DNA of 64,000 nucleotides from Rhizobium oryzihabitans (GCF_010669145.1 NZ_CP048632.1:868001-932000); one strand, 5' to 3'. Shown: positions 37,591 through 47,962, counted from the first letter of the stretch. The notes: generated by a model from the letters alone, not told the origin. Made by a program: numbers and translations.

Positions 37591-37621
37591 AAGATAGGGC
37601 TTCCCATCGTGGCAAGGTCAA
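37591..37621 (-). promoter_or_regulatory. CueR-type promoter of copA
   Basis: On the minus strand TTGACC (37621-37616) and TATCTT (37596-37591) with a 19-base spacer holding the dyad ACCTTGCCACGATGGGAAG. It lies 32 bases before the copA start. Confidence 0.8.
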
Positions 37622-37806
37622 TAGGCTCTTTTGGGTGATTTCTACGGAAAAATGCCGCCTGCTTGACCAAGCTCATTTTTTAGGCTCATCAGCCTGATTT
37701 AATGCGATCTGTGCCAAGAAATCAGCGCATCCGATGCAAAAACACATCCGGAAGGCCCGCAGATCGCAGAAAAAAGAAAGAGAAATCCTGGAATCAGGAG
37801 TGGAGG

Positions 37807-37892
37807 TGGTGCGGACGGCGGGACTTGAACCCGCAAGACCAATGGTCGGCAGATTTTAAGTCTGCTGCGTCTACCGATTTCGCCACGTCCGC
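37807..37892 (-). tRNA. tRNA-Leu (anticodon TAA)
   Basis: 86 bases including CCA, with a variable arm (class II). The anticodon stem GCAGA/TCTGC encloses CTTAAAA, giving TAA. Acceptor arms GCGGACG/CGTCCGC pair. Confidence 0.96.
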
Positions 37893-38032
37893 ATTTGCCG
37901 CGCCGCGTACCGATCCGGCCCGGCGCTGCAAAACTGTTTCGTTATTGTTCGGGCATTGAACAAACAGCGTCCAGTCCCAAGCACCGACAGTGCCTCATCT
38001 ACACAGGACGGGCCGTTTCGGTCAACGGGGCC

Positions 38033-38760
38033 TTAGCCACACCAGGACTGATTTTTTGCCGAGGCCGGATGCGCCAGACCTTCCCGCACGAGCTGATCGG
38101 CGAAGGACACGCCCGACCGTGAAAGGCGTTTGCGTTCCATCGCCTGCCCGCCTGCCGCTCCGGAAGAGGCGACATCGAAGGCGCCCGCATTAAGCAGGTC
38201 ACGAAGCCTGACCTTGGCAATGAAACCGCGCTGGCGCTCTTCCATGCATCGCGCCCTGTCGATCTGCGGAACCTCGATGCCGGCGAGCTGCATTTTCACG
38301 CCCTTCATCCAGAAGGTGTTGCCGTCAGCCACGCAATTGTTCAGCCCGAGCGGCCGCAAAAGGCAAAGGCGCCGCTTTTTTCTCCGAGTGAGATTTTTTC
38401 GACCGAGGGGCGTGTTTCCGGCAGGATAGCGGCAACCTGGCTCTGCTGTGTCGCAGGCGGCATGGCGATCGAGCGGGGCGGCACGGGGCCGTTGCCCGGC
38501 AAAACCGGCGATGTGGGCCGAATGGCCGACGCTCTCTCCGGCGCGACGGTCTCGCGTTTCGCAGCAGCGGCCACCTTGGATGACGTTGACGTCGCGGAGG
38601 TCGACCTTGCGACTTGCCGCTGCGGCAGAAGGCTGTCGCGATGTTCATAAGCCTGAATGCCACCAGCAACGACGCCCAGCATCAGCACCCAGGGCCAAAC
38701 GCTGCCGCCGCCCGATTTCTTCGCCGTGCGGCGTCGCCCTGTCGGTTTTCGATTGCTCAC
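38033..38760 (-). pseudogene. Membrane-anchored SNase-like protein, one-base frameshift
   Basis: Read from ATG 38760: a basic start, one membrane helix (SVWPWVLMLGVVAGGIQAYEHR), a long Pro/Ser/Ala linker and then KSGAFAFCGRSG and a stop at about residue 138. One C restored in the + strand CCC at 38345-38347 continues as GLNNCVADGNTFWMKGVKMQLAGIEVPQIDRARC. This resembles the first strands of thermonuclease domains (DGDT, R-L-x-GI-x-x-P). The whole would be 242 residues, anchored with the domain outside the membrane. Catalytic residues of SNase are poorly conserved, so nuclease activity is uncertain. Confidence 0.7.
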
Positions 38761-38846
38761 GATCGGACTCCTTTATAACGGAGCCGCATTATCGGCCAAA
38801 GGAGTTTCCGAAAGGTTGGCGTTCTAAAACAGCTGTGGATAAACCG

Positions 38847-39380
38847 TCAGCGAACCTGATCGAGCAGCCGCTTGCATTCAAGGAGGTCGAACAGTGCTTC
38901 CTGCAGCAGCGCACGGTCGTCCTTGCCGATACCCGACTTGCCGACAGATATTTCGGCATCATTACTGCCGCCGCCGAAGCCGAAGAAGCGGCCGCTTGGC
39001 TTCGCCTTCGGGCGGCCGACGACCTCGTCCTCATCCGTATCCATCACCCGCGGTTCGGCAACTTCCTTTTCGCCGCTCGCCGCCATGATGGCTTCCATGG
39101 TTGCAAGATCGCCAGACGCGATTGCTGCCACGAAACGGTTTCCATTGGCCTTCAGAAGCTTCTGCACACCCTTGATGGTGTAGCCGTGGTCGTAAAGAAG
39201 ATGACGAATGCCCTTCAGGAGATCGATATCATCGGGGCGGTAATAACGGCGGCCCCCACCCCGTTTCATCGGCTTGATCTGCGGAAAGCGCGTTTCCCAG
39301 AAACGCAGCACGTGCTGCGGCAGGTTCAGCTCATCCGCCACTTCACTGATCGTCCGAAACGCGTCGGGGCTTTTGTCCAA
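38847..39380 (-). CDS. MerR-family transcriptional regulator
   Basis: 177 residues from TTG 39380, with GGGAGTGG five bases before it; the frame extends further but without a credible start. The HTH ([48 protein letters not shown]) is of the MlrA/CarA-like MerR subgroup that lacks a metal loop. A helix ([20 protein letters not shown]) follows, then an acidic and Gly-rich region and a C-terminal helical end. It lies downstream of ihfA on the same strand, a conserved alphaproteobacterial arrangement by memory. Target unknown. Confidence 0.85.
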   Translation of the reverse strand: MDKSPDAFRTISEVADELNLPQHVLRFWETRFPQIKPMKRGGGRRYYRPDDIDLLKGIRHLLYDHGYTIKGVQKLLKANGNRFVAAIASGDLATMEAIMAASGEKEVAEPRVMDTDEDEVVGRPKAKPSGRFFGFGGGSNDAEISVGKSGIGKDDRALLQEALFDLLECKRLLDQVR

Positions 39381-39652
39381 ATTTCCACTCCCATCCGGAC
39401 CCGGAGCGCCTTGCTTAGAGCCGGGCACTGAACAAGAACGCCTCTCGCTCGCTGATCCGTGCATCACAGTTCGCGAAAATCGAACCCGATCCTCGCACCG
39501 ATGCCCGAAGCGGCAAGATGCCATTTAATAAAATTGATTATGATGCGAGTCGACCGGATTTCAACGGCTTGCACGTTGAAATTCAAGTATGTTCACAGGA
39601 AGAATGGGGAAAAAGCCCGCCAGGGGGCAAAAAAGGCTGCGCGACCGCCGGC

Positions 39653-39991
39653 TCAGGAGCCGGCTTTCTGGCCCTTCTGTTTGGCCTTGCGGGCCGTATG
39701 CGCCTTGAGGATTCGCTGTTTCAGCACGTTCGACGCCTTGAAGGTCATGACGCGGCGCGGCGAAATCGGAACTTCCTCACCCGTCTTCGGGTTGCGGCCG
39801 ATGCGCTCGTTCTTTTCCCTGATCTGGAATGTCGCGAAGGACGACAGCTTGACGACCTCACCACGGGTGATCGCGTTGCAAATCTCGTCGATGATCGTTT
39901 CGACCAGTTCGGCGGACTCGGTGCGGGACAGCCCGACTTTACGAAACACAGATTCTGCAAGATCTGCGCGTGTCACTGTCTTCCCGGCCAT
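39653..39991 (-). CDS. ihfA: Integration host factor alpha subunit
   Basis: 112 residues from ATG 39991. [70 protein letters not shown] is a complete HU/IHF fold with the DNA-intercalating RNPKTG arm. The Lys-rich tail ([16 protein letters not shown]) is usual in alphaproteobacteria. It bends DNA with IhfB in transcription, recombination and replication. It lies downstream of fabH on the same strand, with a 243-base gap (39992-40234) that probably holds its promoter. Confidence 0.95.
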   Translation of the reverse strand: MAGKTVTRADLAESVFRKVGLSRTESAELVETIIDEICNAITRGEVVKLSSFATFQIREKNERIGRNPKTGEEVPISPRRVMTFKASNVLKQRILKAHTARKAKQKGQKAGS

Positions 39992-40234
39992 TTTTCCCCA
40001 CAAACCGTGTCTGAATTTTTCTCTAGGAGCCGCCGAGATTATTTCCCTTGTGGCGACCGGTCAAGCGATTGTTCCAGATTCATTTGAGGCTTTCGGCAAT
40101 CAGTGCAAGGGCTTAGAGCGACTAATACGGTTTTGACACAGGCTCGGGCCGCTCCAGCGTATCTGACCGGGGCGTGAGGGCGAAAACCACAACCGATTTT
40201 GCGCCGATGCCCCGGCAAACGCGGAAATCAATCC

Positions 40235-41206
40235 TTACCAGCGCAGCAGCACCGCGCCCCAGGTGAAGCCGCCGCCCATGGCCTCCAGCATGACCAGATC
40301 GCCCTTCTTGATGCGTCCGTCTGCGGCCGCAACGGCCAGCGCCAGCGGAATGGAGGCGGCCGAGGTATTGCCGTGCTGATCGACGGTGATGACGACCTTT
40401 TCCGGATCGATACCGAGCTTCTTCGCCGATCCGTCAATGATACGCTTGTTGGCCTGGTGCGGAACCAGCCAGTCGAGGTCATCCGCCGTCGTGCCCGTTG
40501 CCTCGAAGGCCTGCTCGATGACATCGGTGATCATGCCGACAGCGTGCTTGAACACTTCCCGACCTTCCATCCGCAGATGGCCGACGGTGCCGGTGGTGGA
40601 AGGTCCGCCATCGACATAGAGCTTTTCCTTGTGAGAACCGTCGGAGCGCAGCTGCGAAGTGAGGATGCCGCGATCATCGGACGTCCCCTCGCCTTCACCG
40701 GCTTCCAGAATGATTGCGCCTGCGCCATCGCCGAACAGGACGCAGGTGGTGCGGTCCTTCCAGTCGAGAATACGCGAGAATGTTTCGGAGCCGATCACCA
40801 GAACGCGCTTGGCCATGCCGCCGCGAATATAAAGATCGGCGGTCGACACGGCATAAACGAAGCCGGAGCAGACAGCCTGCATGTCGAAGGCGAAACCGTG
40901 GGTCATGCCGAGGCGGTTCTGGATGTTCACCGCCGTTGCCGGAAAGGTGTTGTCCGGTGTCGATGTGGCCAGAATGATGAGATCAATATCGTCAGGCGTC
41001 AGGCCGGCATTGTCGAGGGCCGCGCGCGCCGCCGCTTCACCGAGCGAAGCGGTCGTCTCACCTTCGCCGGCGATGTAACGCTGCCGGATGCCCGTGCGCT
41101 GCACGATCCATTCGTCGGAGGTCTCGACGACCCCTTCGATTTCCCTGTTGGTCATGACACGCTTCGGAAGCGCCGCGCCAAAGCCACGTATGATAGAGCG
41201 GATCAT
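40235..41206 (-). CDS. fabH: 3-oxoacyl-ACP synthase III
   Basis: 323 residues from ATG 41206. The catalytic triad is Cys113 in [11 protein letters not shown], His250 in VPHQAN and Asn280 in HGNTSAAS. It condenses acetyl-CoA with malonyl-ACP to start fatty acid synthesis. In the given sequence the plsX frame runs into this gene, making an apparent 688-residue fusion; with one base restored in plsX, the two genes are separate with 4 bases between them. The start and full length fit ordinary FabH. Confidence 0.94.
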   Translation of the reverse strand: MIRSIIRGFGAALPKRVMTNREIEGVVETSDEWIVQRTGIRQRYIAGEGETTASLGEAAARAALDNAGLTPDDIDLIILATSTPDNTFPATAVNIQNRLGMTHGFAFDMQAVCSGFVYAVSTADLYIRGGMAKRVLVIGSETFSRILDWKDRTTCVLFGDGAGAIILEAGEGEGTSDDRGILTSQLRSDGSHKEKLYVDGGPSTTGTVGHLRMEGREVFKHAVGMITDVIEQAFEATGTTADDLDWLVPHQANKRIIDGSAKKLGIDPEKVVITVDQHGNTSAASIPLALAVAAADGRIKKGDLVMLEAMGGGFTWGAVLLRW

Positions 41207-41210
41207 TCCG

Positions 41211-42271
41211 TTATTCCTCGTCAGCCACGAGTGCTTCGGGCGCCGGGGCGGAAGCCGTCTTGCGTGGTAAATCTTCAGATCGTTTTCAATTTTCGCCGTA
41301 AGTCCGTTGTGGACCATGTCGTAGCCGACATCGACGGCGGAAGCAAAACCGATGGCATCCGTGCCGCCATGGCTTTTGATGACAATGCCGTTCAGACCGA
41401 GAAACACGCCGCCATTGACCTTGCGCGGGTCCATTTTTTCCCTGAGCACGTCGAATGCGCTTTTTGCCAGGACATAACCGATCTTGGCAAAGAAGCTGCG
41501 GGAGATCGCTTCACGCAGAAGCGTGGTGATCTGCCGCGCCGTGCCTTCGGCAGCTTTGAGCGCAATGTTGCCGGTGAAACCTTCGGTCACCACCACATCC
41601 ACCGTACCCTTGCCGATATCGTCGCCTTCGACGAAACCGCGATAATCGATGGTGCCGAGATCGGCCTCGCGAATGAGACGCCCGGCCTCACGCACCTCTT
41701 CCTGACCCTTGACCTCTTCGACGCCGACATTGAGCAGGCCGACAGTCGGACGGTCGATATCAAACAGCGCGCGCGCCATGGCGCCGCCCATCAGGGCGAA
41801 ATCGAGCAATTGCTGGGAATCGGCACCGATCGTCGCACCGACATCGAGCACGATGCTTTCGCCTTTCAGCGTCGGCCATATGCCGGCGATCGCCGGACGT
41901 TCCACCCGCGCCATGGTGCGCAAACAGAATTTGGCCATGGCCATCAGCGCGCCGGTATTGCCGGCGGAGACGACGACATCCGCTTCACCGAGCTTCACAG
42001 CCTCGATGGCGCGCCACATGCTGGAGACGTAACGACCACGCCGAAGCGCCTGGCTCGGCTTTTCATCCATGCTGACCGAGACTTCACAATCGTGAAAGAC
42101 CGACTTTTCCCGAAGGGCGGGATATTGTGCCAGAATGGGGTCGCATTTGCTCTTCTGCCCGTAGAGCAGAAAAGTTACATCGTTATGCCGTTCAAGCGCC
42201 TTGGCAGCACCGGGTATGGCAACATCAGGGCCGAAATCGCCACCCATGACGTCAATCGCTATTCTGATCAC
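41211..42271 (-). CDS. plsX: Phosphate acyltransferase PlsX, 3' end frameshifted
   Basis: 353 residues from GTG 42271 if the end is restored. [36 protein letters not shown], the [11 protein letters not shown] motif and the [16 protein letters not shown] segment are PlsX hallmarks. It makes acyl-phosphate from acyl-ACP for phospholipid synthesis. After LKIYHAR the frame breaks: one base added near 41254-41264 gives [15 protein letters not shown] and a TAA at 41211-41213, just before fabH. As written, the frame instead continues through 17 odd residues ([16 protein letters not shown]) into FabH. Enzymatic core intact. Confidence 0.9.
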
Positions 42272-42370
42272 TCGTCCCTTATCCTTCTTGCCGCCACTCA
42301 AGCGGATTTTGCGCGAAAATACCCGTTCCGGCCTGTGTTACAATAAAATTATTTCAGCCCGGCGGCGCAT

Positions 42371-42934
42371 TCAGTCTTTTTTCCAGTCTTTCAACACGGC
42401 GAAAGGCGACGGACGCTTTTCTTCTTCAGGCTCATTTTCGGTCGTATCGGTAAATTCGATATCCGATTTGCGCGGATAGGGATCGATCGCAAGAGCCGCG
42501 AATTCCGCAACCGTGGCGCCAACATCGATGCTGTCGCCGGTAAACTGGTCGGGAATGTCAGGGCCATCCGGGTCAAGCACGATCTCGCCCTGCTCATTGG
42601 TCACCATTCGCGCCAGCTTTGATCCTTCCGGAACGAAAATATGCTCCACGGCCTCGTCGATCTTGCTCGTGACCGGCTCCAGCGTCACCACGCAGGCCTG
42701 GGTCACGGTTGCATGCACCTCGCCCTTGATCTTCACGCCATCCTTTTTCCAGCGGGAAACCTGCAACTCCGCCTTCAGATACTCGACGGATACAACATCC
42801 CAGAATTTCGCCAGCGCCTTCAGCTCCTCGGCATTGGCTTCGAGACCAATCCTGACGGGATTGGCGGAAATATGACCTACCTTTACGGGATAGGAAAAAG
42901 GCAGGTCGTCATTTGCGGCGTGTCGCGCGTTCAT
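42371..42934 (-). CDS. DUF177 / YceD family protein
   Basis: 187 residues from ATG 42934, with GAGG 8 bases before it. The features FSYPVKVGHISANPVRIGLEANAEELKALAKFWDV, a CVVTLEPV segment with the single Cys, and the acidic DIEFTDTTENEPEEEKRPSPF C-terminus match DUF177/YceD proteins found next to plsX in many bacteria (where rpmF often intervenes, but not here). It is linked to 23S rRNA metabolism in other organisms. Gap to plsX is about 100 bases; gap to the upstream chaperone gene is 8 bases. Confidence 0.85.
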   Translation of the reverse strand: MNARHAANDDLPFSYPVKVGHISANPVRIGLEANAEELKALAKFWDVVSVEYLKAELQVSRWKKDGVKIKGEVHATVTQACVVTLEPVTSKIDEAVEHIFVPEGSKLARMVTNEQGEIVLDPDGPDIPDQFTGDSIDVGATVAEFAALAIDPYPRKSDIEFTDTTENEPEEEKRPSPFAVLKDWKKD

Positions 42935-42942
42935 CGTAAACC

Positions 42943-43482
42943 TCATTGTCCAGGCAGGGGCAGCGTCAGGCTTCCGGTCGCTATCGTTTCCTCGGAGCAT
43001 GCGGAAAGGGCGGAAGACGTTTCCATCATCCAACCCGCCAGCCCGTCCAGCTGCGGCGCCTTATCGTCTGTCTGCGGATATATATTGCGCGCAAGCGCTG
43101 CGGCAAGGGCAACGGCATCGGACGCATCCAGCGCCGCCGCGTAGGATTCGAGCCGCCCGTAAAACATGCCGGCGAATTTCTTCATCCGTTTCGGCACGCC
43201 CTGGTCACCGATGCCCAGTTCACGGATGGAATGATCGATATCCTGAAAAAAGGCGTCGACGATCTCCTGGGCGATCTCCTGCCCGCTGACGCCGGATGAT
43301 TTGGTGCGGCGGAAATAGAGAATCATGATGATCGACAGCATCTCGAAACGGCCCATCACCGTGTCGGGAACGCCAAGATCCATGTAAAACGCAGGTGTGC
43401 GGGCGGCAGCCGTCAAGGTCGCATATTGCCGGTCGACTATGGCGCGGTTGTTGTTTTTCTTCCTGAACAGCCCGAATATCAT
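42943..43482 (-). CDS. Ubiquinol-cytochrome c chaperone (CBP3) family protein
   Basis: 179 residues from ATG 43482. The sequence AAARTPAFYMDLGVPDTVMGRFEMLSIIMILYFRR, later EIVDAFFQDIDHSIRELGIGDQGVPKRMKKFAGMFYGRLESYAAAL, matches the CBP3/UQCC1 family, whose mitochondrial members help assemble cytochrome b of complex III. In alphaproteobacteria it is presumed to assist the bc1 complex. It is divergent from bamE and probably the first gene of the DUF177-plsX-fabH block. Confidence 0.88.
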   Translation of the reverse strand: MIFGLFRKKNNNRAIVDRQYATLTAAARTPAFYMDLGVPDTVMGRFEMLSIIMILYFRRTKSSGVSGQEIAQEIVDAFFQDIDHSIRELGIGDQGVPKRMKKFAGMFYGRLESYAAALDASDAVALAAALARNIYPQTDDKAPQLDGLAGWMMETSSALSACSEETIATGSLTLPLPGQ

Positions 43483-43752
43483 CGTTTTTTTCCGAACGTG
43501 ACCGGTGAATTCGCTTACCGCCCATCGCACTTGTTGCATGATTGTCAAAGCTGGTTTACCGAAGCATCCACGAATTGCAATGCTGTCGCGGTCACGTTCG
43601 TCTTTGCGCTGAAACAGTCAAAGAGAACCGGAGGAGTTCCAGAAGGCCGGGAAAGCATTGAATTTGGGGGGTGATCGGGATTTTCCGTCCCCGGATTGAC
43701 ACAATCATGTGCACAGACACTGTGCACCACGCAATGCCGGAAGGTGCCATTC

Positions 43753-44283
43753 ATGATCGCAGTCGGGAAAACGCAGTTGAGCAAGCAGAAATCCGAAAGT
43801 CAGGGCAAAATTCTGAGCAAAACGGCCATCGCAATCGTCCTCGCGTCCGGCCTGCTTTCCGCCTGCACCAGCACGACCGACGTGTTCCACAATGGCTACG
43901 TCATGGACGACCAGGCGCTCCAGCTGATCCCGGAAGGCTCCAGCCGCGAGCAGGTTCTCTTGACCATGGGCACGCCCTCAACCACGGCGACCTTCGGCAA
44001 CGAAGTTTTCTACTACATCTCGCAGAAGCGTGTGCGCCGCGCGGCCTTCATGAAGCCGACGCTGGTCGAGCAGAATATTCTTGCGATCTATTTCAACAAG
44101 GACGGCGTGATCGAGCGCAAGGCCAATTACGCGCTGCAGGACGGCAAGGTCTTCGACACGATTTCGCGCACCACCCCGACAGGCGGCAAGGATCTGACCT
44201 TCCTGCAGCAGCTGCTCTCCGGCGGCACCTCGGGCGCCAATATCGCCAAGAGCATTCTCGGCCAGGGCAACAACACCCCCTGA
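43753..44283 (+). CDS. bamE: Outer membrane assembly lipoprotein BamE (OmlA/SmpA)
   Basis: 176 residues from ATG 43753 (GGAAGGTGCC before it). A lipobox LLSAC follows a hydrophobic N-terminal segment (TAIAIVLASGL), so the mature protein starts at that Cys. The SmpA/OmlA domain is clear: HNGYVMDDQALQLIPEGSSREQVLLTMGTPSTTATFGNEVFYYISQKR. It is part of the beta-barrel assembly (BAM) complex at the inner leaflet of the outer membrane. It ends with a strong terminator shared with the converging hppA. Confidence 0.93.
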   Translation: MIAVGKTQLSKQKSESQGKILSKTAIAIVLASGLLSACTSTTDVFHNGYVMDDQALQLIPEGSSREQVLLTMGTPSTTATFGNEVFYYISQKRVRRAAFMKPTLVEQNILAIYFNKDGVIERKANYALQDGKVFDTISRTTPTGGKDLTFLQQLLSGGTSGANIAKSILGQGNNTP

Positions 44284-44305
44284 TCGGAAGAAGGAACGGA
44301 AATTC

Positions 44306-44336
44306 AAAGGCCCGGGATCGCTCCCCGGGCCTTTTT
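44306..44336. terminator. Strong terminator between bamE and hppA
   Basis: AAAGGCCCGGG (44306-44316) pairs with CCCGGGCCTTT (44324-44334), followed by TTC on the plus strand; on the minus strand the hairpin is followed by TTTGAATTT. It lies between converging genes and may serve both. Confidence 0.85.
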
Positions 44337-44357
44337 CATTCGTCGGAACCTCAGTTT

Positions 44358-46496
44358 TCAGTGGGCAAGAACCGCAAGCAGCAGCAGCGCCACGATATTG
44401 GTGATCTTGATGGCCGGGTTGACGGCCGGACCGGCTGTATCCTTGTAGGGATCGCCGACCGTGTCGCCGGTCACCGACGCCTTGTGGGCGTCCGAGCCCT
44501 TGAGGTGGCGCACGCCGTCCTTGTCGATGAAGCCATCCTCGAAGCTCTTCTTCGCATTGTCCCAGGCGCCGCCACCGGAGGTCATGGAAATCGCCACGAA
44601 CAGGCCGTTGATGATGACGCCGAGCAGAGATGCGCCCAGCGCCGCGAAGGCAGACGCCTTGGAGCCAGAGATGAGCAGCACGCCGAAATAAACGACGAGC
44701 GGCGCCAGAACCGGCAGGAGCGACGGAATGACCATTTCCTTGATGGCAGCCTTGGTCAAAAGATCGACCGCCCTGCCATAGTCCGGTTTTTCCGTTCCGG
44801 CCATGATGCCGGGTTTTTCCCGGAACTGGCGGCGGACTTCCTCGACGATCGAGCTTGCGGCCTTGCCCACCGCCGTCATCGCGATGCCGCCAAAGAGATA
44901 CGGAATGAGGCCGCCAAACAGCAGACCGGCAACGACGTAAGGGTTGGCGAGGCTGAAGGAAATCTCGCCAATGTCCTTGAAGTAGGGATAGGTATCGCCA
45001 TTGGCGGCGAAATAGGACAGGTCGTTGGAATATGCCGCAAACAGCACCAGCGCACCGAGACCGGCCGAGCCGATGGCATAACCCTTGGTCACGGCCTTGG
45101 TGGTGTTGCCGACGGCATCCAGCGCGTCGGTCGCCTTGCGCACATCAGGGTCGAGACCGGCCATTTCGGCAATACCGCCGGCATTGTCCGTCACCGGGCC
45201 GAAAGCGTCGAGCGCCACGATCATGCCTGCCAGACCCAGCATGGCGGTGACCGCGATGCCGGTGCCGAAGAGGCCGCCGAGCTGGTAGGTGCCGATGATG
45301 CCGCCGACGATGACGAGTGCCGGCAGCGCCGTCGATTCCAGTGAGACCGCAAGTCCCTGGATGACGTTGGTGCCGTGGCCGGTGACCGATGCCTGCGCGA
45401 TGGAATTGACCGGGCGTTTGTTGGTGCCGGTATAATATTCGGTGATGACGACGATCAGCGCCGTCACGACGAGGCCGACGATCCCGCACAGGAAGAGGTT
45501 GGTGCCGGTAATCTCCATGCCGGCCACCGTGCCCACCGTTCCCCAGCCAACCGTGGCATAGGTGGCGACTGCGAGGCCGGCGATCGAGAAGATGCCCGTG
45601 GCGATCAGCCCCTTGTAGAGCGCACCCATGATGGAATTATTGGTGCCGAGCTTGACGAAGAAGGTGCCAGCAATCGAGGTCAGGATGCAGGCGCCGCAAA
45701 TGGCCAGCGGATAGGCCATGGCGCTTTCCAGAATGGGCGTTCCGGCAAAGAAGATTGCCGCAAGAACCATGGTCGCGACAACCGAGACGGCATAGGTCTC
45801 GAAAAGGTCGGCCGCCATGCCGGCGCAATCGCCGACATTGTCACCGACATTGTCGGCGATCGTTGCGGGGTTGCGTGGGTCGTCCTCCGGAATGCCGGCC
45901 TCGACCTTGCCGACGAGATCGCCGCCGACATCTGCGCCTTTAGTAAAGATGCCGCCGCCGAGACGGGCGAAAATGGAGATCAGCGACGCGCCGAAACCGA
46001 GCGACACCAGCGCGTCGATTACCTCACGCGATCCGGGCGCATGGCCCATCACCGAGGTCAGGATGTAATAATAGATGGAAACGCCGAGCAGCGCGAGACC
46101 TGCCACCAGCATGCCGGTGATGGCGCCCGACTTGAAGGCGATGTCGAGACCGGCGGAAAGGCTGTGGGACGCCGCCTGCGCGGTGCGCAGATTGGCCCGG
46201 ACGGAGACGTGCATGCCGACAAAACCGGCAGCGCCCGAAAGCACCGCGCCGATGAGGAAACCGATGGCCGCCATGGACGACAGCAGATACCAGGCGAGAA
46301 CGGCGACGATCAATCCGACGATGGCGATGGTGAGATATTGACGGGTGAGATAAGCCTGCGCACCTTCACGGATAAAACCTGCTATTTCACGCATGCGCTC
46401 GTTGCCCTGATCGGCCTCGAGAACGCTTCTGGTTGTCCATACCGCGTAAACCACGGACAGGATACCGCATAAAATTACTATGGGTATTACGGTCAT
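44358..46496 (-). CDS. hppA: K+-independent proton-pumping pyrophosphatase
   Basis: 712 residues from ATG 46496 (GGGAGG before it; a GTG at 46502 is possible). Many membrane helices; the pyrophosphate site is [38 protein letters not shown]. The motif [17 protein letters not shown] has Lys where potassium-dependent forms have Ala, so this is the potassium-independent type. It couples pyrophosphate hydrolysis to proton export or into acidocalcisomes, described in Agrobacterium. A single gene on the minus strand, about 220 bases after the MFS gene. Confidence 0.95.
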   Translation of the reverse strand: MTVIPIVILCGILSVVYAVWTTRSVLEADQGNERMREIAGFIREGAQAYLTRQYLTIAIVGLIVAVLAWYLLSSMAAIGFLIGAVLSGAAGFVGMHVSVRANLRTAQAASHSLSAGLDIAFKSGAITGMLVAGLALLGVSIYYYILTSVMGHAPGSREVIDALVSLGFGASLISIFARLGGGIFTKGADVGGDLVGKVEAGIPEDDPRNPATIADNVGDNVGDCAGMAADLFETYAVSVVATMVLAAIFFAGTPILESAMAYPLAICGACILTSIAGTFFVKLGTNNSIMGALYKGLIATGIFSIAGLAVATYATVGWGTVGTVAGMEITGTNLFLCGIVGLVVTALIVVITEYYTGTNKRPVNSIAQASVTGHGTNVIQGLAVSLESTALPALVIVGGIIGTYQLGGLFGTGIAVTAMLGLAGMIVALDAFGPVTDNAGGIAEMAGLDPDVRKATDALDAVGNTTKAVTKGYAIGSAGLGALVLFAAYSNDLSYFAANGDTYPYFKDIGEISFSLANPYVVAGLLFGGLIPYLFGGIAMTAVGKAASSIVEEVRRQFREKPGIMAGTEKPDYGRAVDLLTKAAIKEMVIPSLLPVLAPLVVYFGVLLISGSKASAFAALGASLLGVIINGLFVAISMTSGGGAWDNAKKSFEDGFIDKDGVRHLKGSDAHKASVTGDTVGDPYKDTAGPAVNPAIKITNIVALLLLAVLAH

Positions 46497-46717
46497 GCGC
46501 ACTTACCTCCCAAAAAGCCGGGTCTCACTCCCTCCCCGGCGTGGCGAAACCTTGTGCAAGGACGGGGGCGATCGCAAGCGCTCCAGGTCCTGTCGTGGCC
46601 ATTTGTTCCCCTCCCAAGGAAGAATGACCTGCGCGGCAAGATTGCGTTGGCGAAAGGCGCGGCGTCAAGCCCACAATTTTGCCTGAAACATGAAAGGGGT
46701 AGAGCGCGACCGCAATC

Positions 46718-47941
46718 TCAGGCGGCGTTCCTGCGCGGAGTGAGCAGCAGCGACAGCACGAGCAGGAGGCAAAGCCCCGCAACCGGCCAGATGACGAGGT
46801 TCATCACCGACCAGCCCCAGGCCGTGAACACCTTGCCGGACGAGAAAGACGAAAGCGCCACCGTGCCGAACAGGACGATATCGTGGAAGCCCTGCACCTT
46901 GTCCGCCTCATGCGGGCGATAGCTCGAGGTGATGATGGCGGTTGCGCCAATGAAACCGAAATTCCAGCCAAGTCCGAGAAGGATGAGCGCCGCCCAGAAA
47001 TTCCACAGTTCGATGCCCATGTGGGCAACGATGGCGCAGGCCATCAGCACGACGAGACCGGAGGCGACGATTTTTTCGGCTCCGAATCGCGAGATCAGCA
47101 TGCCGGTGAAAAAGCTCGGCCCGAACATTGCCAGGACGTGCCACTGAATACCGAGGGTCGCGAGTTCGGTGGGGAAGCCACAGCCCACCACCATGGCGAG
47201 CGGTGCGCCCGTCATCATGAAGGTCATCAACGCATAGGAACCGATGCCGCAGACCATGCCAGTGATGAAACGGTGTGTCCGCACGATTTCCGACAGGGGC
47301 CGCGCCGCCTGCGCATGGGTAGAGGCAGCCTTCGGATCCGGCAATTTCAGGAATGATAGAATCACAATCGAAACGATGCCGAGCGGCACGAGCGCGATGA
47401 AAGCACCGGCGAAGGTGACCGGTGCGAAGACGTCCTTGCCGAAGATGGCAAGCTGCGGCCCGACGATGGCCGAGACGATGCCACCCGCCAATATCCAGGA
47501 AATGGCTTTCGGCTTGTAGAAGGAGGGGGATGCGTCCGCGGCGGCGAAGCGGATTTTCTGCGTGAAGCCGCCGGAAATGCCAATCAGCAGCAGGCCGATG
47601 GCGAATAGCCAGAAATCCGAACGGAAGAGCGCCACCGCAGCGATACCGCCGCCAATCGAGCACATCAGCGCGCCGACCATGAAGCCCGTCTTGCGGCCGA
47701 GAAATCGAGACGCTGCCGCAACGCAGATGGCGCCAAGCGCAACGCCGATGTTGAAGCCGGTCAGCGGTGCGGTGGCGAGCGACTTGTCAGCCCCGAGCAA
47801 CTGATAGCCGGCAAGCGCGCCGACCGAGAAGCTCAAAGGCGCTGCCGATCCCATGATCGCCTGAGCGGCGGTCAGGAGGAAGACGTTGCGCTTCGCCTCG
47901 TCCAGTTGAACTTCAAGTCCGGGGACGGAAACGGCGCTCAT
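46718..47941 (-). CDS. Major facilitator superfamily transporter
   Basis: 407 residues with about 12 hydrophobic segments and an MFS-like loop (AAASRFLGRKTGFMVGALMCSIGGG) between helices 2 and 3. A glycine-rich helix and LLLIGISGGFTQKIRFAAADASP follow. Substrate not predictable. The gene starts 21 bases after nusB on the same strand, so it is probably the last gene of the ribH-nusB operon in transcription order. Its place after nusB appears conserved in relatives by memory, not tested. Confidence 0.88.
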   Translation of the reverse strand: MSAVSVPGLEVQLDEAKRNVFLLTAAQAIMGSAAPLSFSVGALAGYQLLGADKSLATAPLTGFNIGVALGAICVAAASRFLGRKTGFMVGALMCSIGGGIAAVALFRSDFWLFAIGLLLIGISGGFTQKIRFAAADASPSFYKPKAISWILAGGIVSAIVGPQLAIFGKDVFAPVTFAGAFIALVPLGIVSIVILSFLKLPDPKAASTHAQAARPLSEIVRTHRFITGMVCGIGSYALMTFMMTGAPLAMVVGCGFPTELATLGIQWHVLAMFGPSFFTGMLISRFGAEKIVASGLVVLMACAIVAHMGIELWNFWAALILLGLGWNFGFIGATAIITSSYRPHEADKVQGFHDIVLFGTVALSSFSSGKVFTAWGWSVMNLVIWPVAGLCLLLVLSLLLTPRRNAA

Positions 47942-47962
47942 GTCTTCCTCACCTAACGTATC

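Noticed and set aside
40235..42301. One 688-residue bifunctional PlsX-FabH protein
   Set aside because: The join has 17 residues of non-family sequence, while a one-base addition gives a normal PlsX end and stop just before the fabH ATG; two separate genes are far more likely.
40199..42346. Long plus-strand frame opposite plsX/fabH
   Set aside because: It mirrors the codon structure of the real genes on the minus strand and shows no family motif; other long opposite frames (17358-19025, 60480-62519, 12654-14312) were rejected for the same reason.
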